Assembly: GCA_003647765.1 (NCBI GenBank)
Contig: QMNM01000015.1
Coordinates: 1 to 11,757, forward strand
Direction of reading: 5' to 3'
Length of the DNA stretch: 11,757 nucleotides
From: Candidatus Cloacimonadota bacterium
Lineage (GTDB): Bacteria; Cloacimonadota; Cloacimonadia; JGIOTU-2; B8-G9
This document shows, in pieces, positions 1-8,100 of the stretch; position 1 is the first letter of the stretch, and each line of letters opens with the position of its first letter. The position numbers and the translations under genes were made by a program. The notes beneath the pieces were generated by a model. The model did not search any database, was not told the origin of the DNA, and saw only the letters and a list, made by a program, of their open reading frames with translations.

Positions 1-861
1 ACAGATTTCATAATTGCGAAGTTGACTCTCTCTTTCTTTATATTCGTTTTCCTTGCTCTCTAATTTAGAAAGTTCACTTTTCTGTTTTTCAATCTTCTCA
101 AACAAGTTCTTAAGAGCATTGAGTTGCGTTTCTTTTTTTTGCTTTTCTGTAAGTTCACTAGAAATTTGCTTTATTTCGTTCTCCAAGTGTATAGATTTAC
201 TTTCTTCTTTTTTTATCATTTCATCAGTAATTTCACCTATTTGAGATAATTTCCCATTTATTTCCTGTATTTTTTCATCATTTAATTTTTTCAGCTTTGC
301 TACTCTGTCAGAAAATTCGTATTTTTCCAAATGGAATAATTCTCTCATCATTCGTGTTCTATCCGTATTTGTAAGTTGTAAGAATTCCTGAAACTGCCCT
401 TGTGGAATAATGATTGTTCTTCTGAAATTATCATAGCTCAGCCCAATAATTTGTTCTGCATTAGTGGTTTCCAATGGAACCCATTTGCCATTTTCTTTAC
501 GATATGCCTTACGGACAAAACTACGGATCTTCTCAAAATGTCGTTTATTTCGTTTGCCATTTACAACAAAGCAATACTCGTATTCCTCGTCGTTTCCTGG
601 TTTTCTTGCTTTAAATATGAATTCAATCAGCAGTTCATTTGATCTTAGGTTCATCATATTATAGTTGCGATTATCCTGCTTATTTAATCGTTCAGTTTGT
701 CCGTATAAAGCGAATGAAATTGCCTCAATAATAGTAGATTTTCCACTGCCAACAGGCCCAAAAATGCCAAAAAGATTAGTACTTGTCAGCTGGGTAAAAT
801 CAATTTTCTGCTCTGTTTGATATGAATATATGCCATTCAAACTTAAACTAATCGGTATCAT
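1..861 (-). CDS. sbcC: Exonuclease SbcC, N-terminal part (truncated by window edge)
   Basis: Large subunit of the SbcCD (Rad50-Mre11-like) nuclease, an SMC-type ATPase that binds DNA ends and hairpins and drives cleavage by SbcD. All 287 codons from ATG at 861 to base 1 are open. Visible parts: an N-terminal strand (IPISLSLNGIYSY), Walker A GPVGSGKST at residues 35-43, a Q-loop region IIIPQGQFQEFLQ around residues 150-162 (Q154), then from about residue 183 a Lys/Glu-rich heptad-like stretch that is the start of the long coiled coil. The Zn-hook, second coiled-coil arm and Walker B half lie outside the window. The start at 861 matches the usual SbcC N-terminus and has GGAG five bases upstream. 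The frame stays open upstream to 1029 through an unrelated FN3-like fragment. Partner sbcD lies 217 bp upstream on the same strand, an unusually wide gap for this pair. Confidence 0.95.
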   Translation of the reverse strand, partial: MIPISLSLNGIYSYQTEQKIDFTQLTSTNLFGIFGPVGSGKSTIIEAISFALYGQTERLNKQDNRNYNMMNLRSNELLIEFIFKARKPGNDEEYEYCFVVNGKRNKRHFEKIRSFVRKAYRKENGKWVPLETTNAEQIIGLSYDNFRRTIIIPQGQFQEFLQLTNTDRTRMMRELFHLEKYEFSDRVAKLKKLNDEKIQEINGKLSQIGEITDEMIKKEESKSIHLENEIKQISSELTEKQKKETQLNALKNLFEKIEKQKSELSKLESKENEYKERESQLRNYEIC

Positions 862-1029
862 TGATTCTCCATAAGGATTTGATGATTTATATACTACATA
901 ATAATCAACAGTAATTGACATTCCATAAATTGTAGTATCTACTGCTGCCCAATTTAAAATCACATCGTCATATAAAATAGTAATTTGAACTTTTGTTGGT
1001 GCGGCTGGCTGTACAGATTCACCTATTCC
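862..1029 (-). pseudogene. Decayed fibronectin type III (FN3) C-terminal domain fragment, in frame with sbcC
   Basis: Read in the sbcC frame, the 56 codons between a TAA at 1030-1032 and the sbcC ATG encode an FN3-like segment. It has a proline-rich linker and A strand (QPAAPTKVQITILYDDV), the conserved Trp of strand B (ILNWAAVDTTIYG) and a C-strand region with alternating Tyr/Val (TVDYYVVYKSSNPYGE). This is the first half of an FN3 domain; the second half is missing because sbcC begins directly after NPYGES. From memory, domains of this type (TTIYG-xPITVDYYLVYxSSNPYG) end many secreted Cloacimonadota proteins. No plausible start precedes it: the only in-frame ATG is at 921, inside the domain and without a good ribosome site. 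I read it as debris of a larger gene or of a recombined domain, not a translated gene. A 20-residue SbcC extension starting at 921 is a less likely alternative. Confidence 0.6.
867..870 (-). promoter_or_regulatory. Ribosome-binding site of sbcC
   Basis: GGAG lies five bases upstream of the sbcC ATG at 861. It decides for 861 over the in-frame ATG at 921, which has no comparable site. The same bases encode the Gly-Glu of the FN3-like NPYGE segment, so the site appears to be part of the inserted or retained FN3 sequence. Confidence 0.6.
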
Positions 1030-1041
1030 TTAAATTGATAG

Positions 1042-1063
1042 AACACGGATTACACGAATGACA
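1042..1063. repeat. Short dispersed-repeat-like sequence in the sbcD-sbcC gap
   Basis: The plus strand reads AACACGGATTACACGAATG and onward, with the internal near-repeat CACGGATTA/CACGAATGA. From memory, sequences of the type 'TTCGTGTAATCCGTGTT' recur in intergenic regions of many environmental bacterial genomes. There is only one copy in this window, so repeat status rests on that recollection. Confidence 0.3.
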
Positions 1064-1078
1064 TAAATATACAGGTGT

Positions 1079-2293
1079 TTACATTGATAAAATCTCGCGA
1101 TATAAATTGATAATATTTTTGTTTGGATTGTGTCCATTTTTATATTTGAAATAATCAATGAATAATTCCTCCATACTTTTTGTTAAATCAATTTTTCGGA
1201 GCTTCTCAGATATATAATCTTCTTTATTTTTAAGTTCAGGAATAATTGCTACAATGCCATTATGAACAGTATGTAATTGTCTTTGTTCTTCGGAAGTTGG
1301 ATAAGTATCTGTTGCCAAAGTAATTTCTACAAGAGTATTTTGATTTTCTTTTAGCCATTCAACTGCTTCTGGAATATTATAGAAAGTTTTTCTTTTTAGC
1401 ATTTTGCCTTTTTTTAGTGGGATAGAATCATAACTAATTGGCTTTCCTTTTGTTGCATCAATGATAATGACATATTTTTCTTGATTTGCTTCACTCATAC
1501 TATAAGCTATTGGACTTCCGCAGTAAATGATTGGGCAAGGATGCGATGAAATCATTTGTTTTCTATGAAGATGCCCCATTGCTACATATTGGATATTATA
1601 AGGTATATTTTCAGTATAAATTACTTGTGCTCCACCTATTTGAAGAATGGGCTTTTCATCTTCTGGTTCTTCTGGCGGCTTTTCCCCCTTTTTCATAATG
1701 AATAGATGAGCAATTAAAAGATTTACTCCATTCTCATCACAATATTTTTCACTTAATTGATTCCATCTTTGCTGTAAAATCTTTCTGAGCTCTTCCTCTG
1801 GATTTTCACAGCCCAAAAATTTTTTAAGTCGTACTTCATTTGCATAAGGTGTAATTAACAAACGTGCAGGAGTATCTATTCCATTTAATCTCATCTCTAT
1901 AAACCCTGGTTCAGATTTTGTGATTGCCAATCCTGTATAAAGGGAAAAAGGAATAGATGTAGAGTTTGGAGAGCCAAATAAAAATATTCCACATTCACGA
2001 GCTAAAGGGTCAGACACTTCTATTCCATTTGGAGAATCGTGGTTTCCAGCAATTGCAATTACTGCTCGTTCACCATTTTTTGCCAATGTCTTAACAGTTT
2101 TGTAAAATAATTCATTAGCCTCAACTGATGGATTAAAATTATCAAATAAGTCCCCTGAAATAATTACTAAATTGACATGCTCAATATCTGCAATATCACA
2201 AATTTCATTTAGAACATCTCTCTGCTCATCTAATCTGGAAAGACCTGAAAGACGCTTTCCAAGATGCCAATCCGAAGTATGTAAAATTTTCAT
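1079..2293 (-). CDS. sbcD: Exonuclease subunit SbcD (Mre11-like)
   Basis: Metallophosphoesterase subunit of SbcCD, a Mn-dependent nuclease that cuts DNA ends and hairpins; it works in the cytoplasm with SbcC. All metal-binding motifs of the family are present in order: DWHLG (D8, H10), GDLFD (D48), GNHDS (N84, H85, D86), H196 in LLIAHLF, and GHLH (H241, H243). The C-terminal part (about 290-404) is the SbcC-interacting and capping region and ends in a helix (SMEELFIDYF). At 404 residues it is a normal length for SbcD. ATG at 2293 starts the expected MKILHTSDWH. Its ribosome site is weak (AGAG), and it begins 12 bp after the ahcY stop, so it is probably translated from the same transcript. sbcC follows in the same direction. 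Confidence 0.97.
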   Translation of the reverse strand: MKILHTSDWHLGKRLSGLSRLDEQRDVLNEICDIADIEHVNLVIISGDLFDNFNPSVEANELFYKTVKTLAKNGERAVIAIAGNHDSPNGIEVSDPLARECGIFLFGSPNSTSIPFSLYTGLAITKSEPGFIEMRLNGIDTPARLLITPYANEVRLKKFLGCENPEEELRKILQQRWNQLSEKYCDENGVNLLIAHLFIMKKGEKPPEEPEDEKPILQIGGAQVIYTENIPYNIQYVAMGHLHRKQMISSHPCPIIYCGSPIAYSMSEANQEKYVIIIDATKGKPISYDSIPLKKGKMLKRKTFYNIPEAVEWLKENQNTLVEITLATDTYPTSEEQRQLHTVHNGIVAIIPELKNKEDYISEKLRKIDLTKSMEELFIDYFKYKNGHNPNKNIINLYREILSM

Positions 2294-2305
2294 ACTAATC
2301 TCTGA

Positions 2306-3565
2306 TTATGTTCCAAAAGACCAAGATGCCAAATATTTCTTCTGTTCTTCTGTCAACTGGTCAATTTGTATATTCATAGAGTTCAATTTTAATTTAGCAA
2401 TATATTCGTCAATATGCTTTGGCACAGGCATTACATCAACTGGTAATCGTTCACCTTTTCTATATGTTTTTGTGAAATATTCTGCTGTAAGTGCTTGATT
2501 AGCAAAGCTCATATCCATAACAGCAGCTGGATGTCCATTTGCAGCTGCAAGATTTATCAAGCGTCCCTCAGCTAATACATATATCCTTTTATCATCTAAT
2601 TTATACTCATCAACAAATTTTCTAACCCTCTGCCTTGACTTAGCAATTTTATTCAATGCGGTCAAATTTATTTCAACATCAAAATGTCCAGAATTACATA
2701 TAATTGCACCATCTTTCATTTTTTCTATATGAGGAATGTCAATAACATTTATATCCCCAGTAATAGTTATAAATAAATCGCCATAGAGTGCCGCATCTAT
2801 CATTTTCATCACACGAAATCCATCCATAGCAGCTTCAGTTGCTTTAAGATGGTCTACTTCCGTAATAATCACATTTGCACCCATACCTTTTGCACGCATT
2901 GCTACACCTCTTCCACACCAACCATAACCAGCAATAACTACTGTTGAACCAGCCAGTAAAATATCAGTTGCTCTAATTATTCCATCTATTGTGCTTTGTC
3001 CAGTGCCATAACGATTATCAAAAAAGTGCTTTGTTTTAGCATCATTTACAGCAATTATCGGATATTTAAGAGAATTATCTGCTAACATACTACGCAACCG
3101 AATTACACCAGTAGTGGTCTCTTCGCTGCCACCAATGACATTATTGCACTTTTCAGGATATTTAGAGTGAATTGTAGAGACCAAATCACAGCCATCGTCT
3201 TGTGTAATATGAGGATTAAACTCTAAAACACTATCAATATGCTTATAATATGTTTCGTTGTCTTCTCCATTTATTGAATATACATCCAAACCGTAATATT
3301 TGACTAATGCGGCTGCGACATCATCCTGAGTAGAGAGTGGATTAGAAGCACATAATTTAATTTGTGAGCCACCTGCTTTTAGTGTTCTCATCAAAATAGC
3401 AGTCTCTGTTGTAATATGCAGACAACTTGCAATTCTGATGTCTTGCAGAGGTTTCTCCTTCTCAAATCTATCCCGTATTATTCTTAATACTGGCATATTT
3501 TTTTCAACCCAGTTTATTCGTTCAAGACCTTGTTCTGCTAAATTGATGTCTTTTATATCTGGCAT
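2306..3565 (-). CDS. ahcY: S-adenosylhomocysteine hydrolase, short archaeal/Thermotoga-like form
   Basis: Cytoplasmic NAD-dependent enzyme that splits S-adenosylhomocysteine into homocysteine and adenosine, removing the inhibitor left by methyltransferases. Visible: the substrate motif [10 protein letters not shown] (48-56), GGSEETTTG (145-153), the catalytic stretch [14 protein letters not shown] with K179 and D183, the NAD-binding loop GYGWCGRG (213-220), SGHFDVEI (292-299) and [13 protein letters not shown] (334-346). At 419 residues it is shorter than the roughly 430-470-residue bacterial/eukaryotic forms. It ends in [11 protein letters not shown] instead of the Lys...Tyr tail (DHYRY type) that reaches into the partner subunit's NAD site. 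That tail is typical of archaeal and Thermotoga enzymes, at least one of which (Methanocaldococcus) prefers S-inosylhomocysteine. AGGAG lies six bases before ATG 3565. The gene is 12 bp from sbcD and probably co-transcribed with it. Confidence 0.96.
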   Translation of the reverse strand: MPDIKDINLAEQGLERINWVEKNMPVLRIIRDRFEKEKPLQDIRIASCLHITTETAILMRTLKAGGSQIKLCASNPLSTQDDVAAALVKYYGLDVYSINGEDNETYYKHIDSVLEFNPHITQDDGCDLVSTIHSKYPEKCNNVIGGSEETTTGVIRLRSMLADNSLKYPIIAVNDAKTKHFFDNRYGTGQSTIDGIIRATDILLAGSTVVIAGYGWCGRGVAMRAKGMGANVIITEVDHLKATEAAMDGFRVMKMIDAALYGDLFITITGDINVIDIPHIEKMKDGAIICNSGHFDVEINLTALNKIAKSRQRVRKFVDEYKLDDKRIYVLAEGRLINLAAANGHPAAVMDMSFANQALTAEYFTKTYRKGERLPVDVMPVPKHIDEYIAKLKLNSMNIQIDQLTEEQKKYLASWSFGT

Positions 3566-3653
3566 ACTCTTCTCCTATATAAATTTTTTAAAAGGCGAAC
3601 TTAAACCAATTTCTTGCAGTTTAATTTATGAAATGTTATTAGACACTGGCTTG

Positions 3654-4100
3654 TTATATCTTTCCTTCTATTTTTTGAGTAGTACGGACCATTCTTTTTG
3701 CCATCAAATCATTAAGAGAAGCAAATATCTTTGCGGCAATTATCATATCACTTTTAAGTAAATCTATCATTTTCTGATAAGGATATCGGAATAATTCAAC
3801 AGTATCAAGTGCTTTAATATTTGCTGTTCTATGAATAGGTATAACAAAATTTATTTCGCCAATTGCTTCCCCTTCGTATAATTCAGTAATTTCTATTTCC
3901 TGTCCCTGTTCATCTGAATAGCAGACCAAAGCACTTCCTTTATGAATTACATAAATATCTCTGCCCTTATCACCTTCATGTATAATATATTCACCTTTTT
4001 GAAAAATAAGTTTTTCTTTAATTTTATCAAATAAAGTAACTTCATTATCATCAAGATATTTCAATAATTCATTATCATTTTTTCTGGTAAATATATTCAT
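3654..4100 (-). CDS. Stand-alone cyclic-nucleotide-binding (cNMP/CAP_ED) domain protein
   Basis: A 148-residue protein made of one cNMP-binding beta-roll with flanking helices. Visible: KGEYIIHEGDKGRDIYVIHKG (residues 35-55), typical of the first strands, and a phosphate-binding cassette EAIGEINFVIPIHRTANIKA with Gly-Glu at 81-82 and the phosphate-contacting Arg at 91. A C-terminal amphipathic helix (about 115-140) ends in Arg/Lys. No DNA-binding HTH, kinase or channel domain follows, so it is not a CRP-type regulator; any effector would be a separate protein. The ligand (cAMP, cGMP or none) cannot be told from sequence. I chose ATG 4100. An in-frame GTG at 4124 would add eight residues but falls inside the inverted repeat; neither start has a clear ribosome site. 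It sits between the lipoprotein and ahcY, all on one strand. Confidence 0.88.
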   Translation of the reverse strand: MNIFTRKNDNELLKYLDDNEVTLFDKIKEKLIFQKGEYIIHEGDKGRDIYVIHKGSALVCYSDEQGQEIEITELYEGEAIGEINFVIPIHRTANIKALDTVELFRYPYQKMIDLLKSDMIIAAKIFASLNDLMAKRMVRTTQKIEGKI

Positions 4101-4115
4101 ATATACAACACTAAG

Positions 4116-4180
4116 TTTAGCCACGAATTATACCGAAGGCATAAGCTAGGGCATAATTCGCAGCTCTATTTGTGGCTAAA
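4116..4180. repeat. Two-armed inverted repeat between lipoprotein and cNMP genes
   Basis: TTTAGCCAC (4116-4124) is the exact complement of GTGGCTAAA (4172-4180), and inside it CGAATTAT (4124-4131) pairs with ATAATTCG (4153-4160). An 11-base bulge (4161-4171) sits on one side and a 21-base loop between the inner arms. It starts six bases after the lipoprotein stop on the minus strand. It is not followed by a T-run on either strand, so it is not a standard terminator. An RNA hairpin protecting or separating the lipoprotein message, or a small palindromic repeat, would fit. TAGCCACGAA (4118-4127) recurs at 11524-11533. Confidence 0.65.
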
Positions 4181-4186
4181 TATTTC

Positions 4187-4981
4187 CTATTTCAAATACA
4201 ATTCTGTAATTTCTGTTGACAGCTGATATAGTTGTTTAACTTCTTTTTCATCAAAATACTCATCTTTTGAGCCAAAGATAATCTCTTTTATTTTCCTCAC
4301 ATTTGCCAATGATTTTTGGAAATATGACTGGTTGAGTACATTATTGTCACTAAGATTAGGCAAATCGTGTAGTAAAGCATTGATTACAGTTTTATTGGAA
4401 AGAAGTTTTGTGCCTTCTTTACCTTTCACATCTACAATTAACACATCAGAAACATTTTGTAATCCCTTTATCCAACCGCCAAATTGGATTAAAACCACAT
4501 AGTCAAAGTTCTCTAAACTATATAATTCATCAAGAATTGTCTTTTTGTAATTTTCTAATTTCTTCTCAATTCTCTCCCAATCATCTTGCTCTAATAGAAT
4601 TCTCAAAGAGTCAGAAAGCTGCAAAAATTTTTTACTTACACCAAGCATTTCACCATAGTTCACTAAATCATTAGCAATACTAATAAGTTCATTCTTGTTC
4701 TTTCCTTTAACACTAACAAGTGCATCTGCTACTTCTGCTCCAAGATTAAAAGCGATTTTGTCCAAACTTTTTGGGCTTGCTTTCTTACGATTCTTTAATA
4801 CACGATTAAAGTTAACAGCTCCTAATTTTTCCAAATCTGATAATATTTTAGAAAAAGGAGCTGGCTGAGTATAATATACATTAATTGATACTTTCTCTTT
4901 TGGCTCTTCCTTTTTAGCTTTCTTGCCGCAGCTCCACATAGCAAGAGCTATAATCAAGCATAATCCTATGACTTTTTTCAT
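4187..4981 (-). CDS. Predicted helical lipoprotein of unknown function
   Basis: A 264-residue protein with a lipoprotein signal: Met-Lys-Lys, a hydrophobic core (VIGLCLIIALAMW) and Cys18 followed by GKKAKKEE. The lipobox is MWSC; Trp at -2 is unusual but Ser at -1 and the context support lipidation. With Gly at +2 it is probably outer-membrane anchored and facing the periplasm if the cell is diderm. The rest is almost all alpha-helical, with AFNLGAEVADALVSVKG near residue 80, NDLVNYGEMLGVS, and VVLIQFGGWIKGLQ near residue 165. These recall a Bacteroidota lipoprotein family with 'LNLGVYGADLxY' and 'GGWIEGLY' motifs, whose function I do not know. I chose ATG 4981 because GGAGG lies five bases upstream; the longer start at 4993 would swallow that site. 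It is downstream of the ABC transporter (165 bp) and upstream of the cNMP-binding gene (86 bp). Confidence 0.85.
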   Translation of the reverse strand: MKKVIGLCLIIALAMWSCGKKAKKEEPKEKVSINVYYTQPAPFSKILSDLEKLGAVNFNRVLKNRKKASPKSLDKIAFNLGAEVADALVSVKGKNKNELISIANDLVNYGEMLGVSKKFLQLSDSLRILLEQDDWERIEKKLENYKKTILDELYSLENFDYVVLIQFGGWIKGLQNVSDVLIVDVKGKEGTKLLSNKTVINALLHDLPNLSDNNVLNQSYFQKSLANVRKIKEIIFGSKDEYFDEKEVKQLYQLSTEITELYLK

Positions 4982-5146
4982 CATTACCTCCATAGTTAAT
5001 CTTCAACACTATCCTTTGTCATGACTAGAGATGGCAAGCAGAATAACACTGATAAAAAACTTTATTCTTACTATATTTCCGATGTTCATCAGTCCATTTT
5101 GTCACTGTTTTTCTGCGCACTATTCTCAGCTTTTTCACTATTTTTA
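4982..5146 (-). other. Intergenic region with a tiny signal-peptide-like reading frame
   Basis: The 165-bp gap between the ABC gene and the lipoprotein contains no clear terminator or promoter. On the minus strand a 26-codon frame (ATG 5089 to TAG 5009) encodes a hydrophobic, signal-like peptide (NIVRIKFFISVILLAISS). It has no good ribosome site. One frame over, the end of the gap reads LPSLVMTKDSVED before a stop, so this could be the decayed start of an exported protein. I do not call a gene. Confidence 0.3.
4987..4991 (-). promoter_or_regulatory. Ribosome-binding site that fixes the lipoprotein start
   Basis: The minus strand reads ATGGAGGTAATGATGAAA. GGAGG is five bases from the ATG at 4981 and only two from the ATG at 4984, and it overlaps the ATG at 4993. 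Spacing therefore favours 4981, which also gives the standard M-K-K lipoprotein N-terminus. Confidence 0.7.
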
Positions 5147-8100
5147 TCATTTATGCCTAAAATAGAATTGTATGGAAAAATATGTCAATAAATTGATGAA
5201 CAATCCATAGATAATGATAATTAACACGTTCACATTATAAGTATTAGTAATCAATCCACAATATATTTTTTTACTACTCAAAAAGAAATTTTTCCGATTA
5301 TTATAAAATTTCCCATCCATTGTAGCGACTGCTATGTTAATAGATTCATTTATATACTTATTAGCATCAAATCTTTGTAATAATTTTGTTTTTTCTTGAT
5401 AAATGTGTTTTCTCTTTTGATTAAATTCTATATCATTGATTTTATGTTCCTTCCTTAAATTCTGTAGTTTTTTCTCAGCTAAATTCAATTTCGTGATCCT
5501 TCTCTTGTAACTATTCAATTTTGCCTGTGCAGTGAATAATCCTTCAAACAACCAACGAGAAGGTATAATTTGACAGAATTCAGGTATAACATTCTCTGGA
5601 TTTATTTTGAAAGTACGGTTCATTTTTTCAAACTCAATAACAGCACCAGCAAATATCATCTGCGGTATCATTAGTAAAGGAAGTATGTTTACTATTGCAT
5701 TTTTATCTTTCAAAATTGAAGACGCTAATAATCCTATAGAATATCCTATAAACGCAGACAAAAGCAAATATCCAATATAAACGAAATATATCCCTCTAAT
5801 TTGTAAAATTATACTGGAAATGAAAAAATACAATATGCTTTGGATGAGAGCAAAAATAGATAATGTAATGTTCTTCACTAATAAAAAATAACCTGGTTTA
5901 ATATTTAATTTCTGCTCTCTTAATAAAATTCTCTTCTCAGAGATTATTTCGTCTAAACTGTTTGATAATCCCAAAAAGATGAAAACAATAACTGAGATGA
6001 AAATGAATATTTTCATATTAACATTTGCGGCAAAACTATAGCTGACATCCTGTTCTGAATATTTTAATATAAATGAAATCAAAAGTGCTAAAATCGGAGA
6101 TGCAAGAAATGTAACATAAAGATTTGTCCTATTTTTCAACTTATTTTTTAAATTTCTAATAAAAAGATAATATATCTGATAAATATTCTCTTTAATACTT
6201 AATCTCGTATGAGAGAAGTCAAATTGTTTCCTTTCCTCTTTTTTTGCCTGTTCATTAGCTTGTTTAGAGATAATTTGTAGTAATTGATACTTCTTAAATT
6301 TTGTTTTCCAATATTCAGGCGGATATTTTCGTTGTTCCTCATTAACACCAGAATCAGGCTTATCCTTTTTATATATGAGATTACCCGAACTATCCAGCAA
6401 AGGATATTGTAAAATATCAAACAGATATTCAGCCATTCTTAACTCTTTTTTTCTCAATAAATTAGGCATCCCATAAATAAGCTCTTTAAGCTCATCATCA
6501 AAATAATCAAATACTTCCTCAGTATTACCGAAGAATACCTGTGTGCCATTTTTATCAATAAGTAGAATTTTATCAAATTGCTGGAAAATGTCAGGATTAG
6601 GCTGATGTATAGACGCAATGATTATTTTCCCTTGTTCTTTCAAGTCAGTAAGCATCTCAATAATTCTTTCAGAATCCTTAGAAGATAATCCTGATGTTGG
6701 CTCATCTAAAATTATAATTATAGGGTCAGAAAGGAGCTCCAAAGCAATATTCAATCTCTTGCGCTCACCTCCACTTAATTTCTTATCCATAACATTGCCT
6801 ACAATTAAATTTCTCTTCTCATATAAACCAATCTGTACTAATATATTATCTATTCTCTTTTTAATAACATCAGTATTTTTTATTTGTGGTAGACGCAATC
6901 TCCCACAATAATAAAGATTTTCATAAACAGTCAGATTATTGAATAGTAAATCATCTTGTGGCACATAGCCGAAATACTTTTGGAAATATGAGAAATTCTC
7001 ATATAAATCATAGTCATCTATTTCAATTCCACCTTGATTAGCAATAACTTCTCCGATAAGACACCTTAGTAAAGTAGTTTTTCCACTGCCACTTGCTCCC
7101 ATTATAGCTAGCAATTCACCTTTATTCACATTAAAATTGATTTCATCAAGAGCAATAGAATGTTCTTGCTTTCTACCAAAAGAGGAGTCATTTGGAAACA
7201 CATAATGAAGATTGTTAACACTAAGTCGTGAAATCTCATAATCAATTTTAACAATATCAAAAAATTTGTTGATTTTAAAATTCGTTTGCTTAATAGAGAT
7301 AATATCCTTATTAATTACAAAATCTTCTTGTCCTGCCAAAATATGATGATTGAGAAAAATAGGAATGTCTTTATCCAAAGGAGTAATACTAGCATTATTC
7401 TGATGTCGTGTAATTTTAGCTACAGAATGTCCAGTCCTCTTATCACTTATACGAAAAAAATTTTCAGAAGAGTCAATATATAGTGTCTCAAATGCTCGCT
7501 CTTCTTCACGGAATAGCAGTTTCTCTGTTAATATATCAAGAGGCGAAAATTCCAAAACATTATTGATTACTATAAAATCATTAATTGCTAACTCGTATCT
7601 GCTATCATAACTTAATGCATTTCCATTAACAGTAATATTGCCTTTATTTACCTGTATTTTTATATAATTATTCTCTTGCAAAATGTCTAAGTCAAAACTC
7701 TTTTTGGCATATTTAATTACTTTTGTGATGTTATTTTTTTTATTAGCATACAGCTTTACTATTTCGTCATAACTAAGTTGTAATCCCATTCTATCTGATG
7801 GCTCTGACAAATTCAGCATTTCATCTTTGCTTAATTTATACAATCTGTCCGTGTCTAATACATAACTACCAATACGATACCTTTTATCTATAAAACTGCC
7901 AATCAAAATAACATCTTCTATAATAAGAATAATTAGAATATAATCAGTAGAGATTTTTTCTTTAAATTTTACATCACAAGATTGCTTTTCACCAAAAACA
8001 AGAAAATTAGTGAACATTGATTGTCCCAAATGCTCACTGAATTCCTGTAATGATATATCCAAAAATTTTGACTCGCCTTCTATAATTTCAACAAGCTGAT

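Noticed and set aside
400-664. Plus-strand frames opposite sbcC, and other plus-strand frames opposite ahcY and the ABC gene
   Set aside because: They are antisense to strongly supported genes with full family motifs, have low-complexity Phe/Ser/Ile-rich translations, and lack ribosome sites.
859-921. Start of sbcC at the in-frame ATG 921, giving a 20-residue extension
   Set aside because: ATG 861 begins the family's usual N-terminus and has GGAG at good spacing; ATG 921 lies inside the FN3-like fragment and lacks a ribosome site.
4101-4124. GTG 4124 as start of the cNMP-binding protein
   Set aside because: It lies in the inverted repeat, has no ribosome site, and the extra residues are not part of the domain; ATG 4100 is simpler, although its own site is weak.
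4979-4993. Lipoprotein start at ATG 4993
   Set aside because: That start would include the GGAGG site as coding sequence; ATG 4981 has correct spacing and gives the normal MKK signal peptide.
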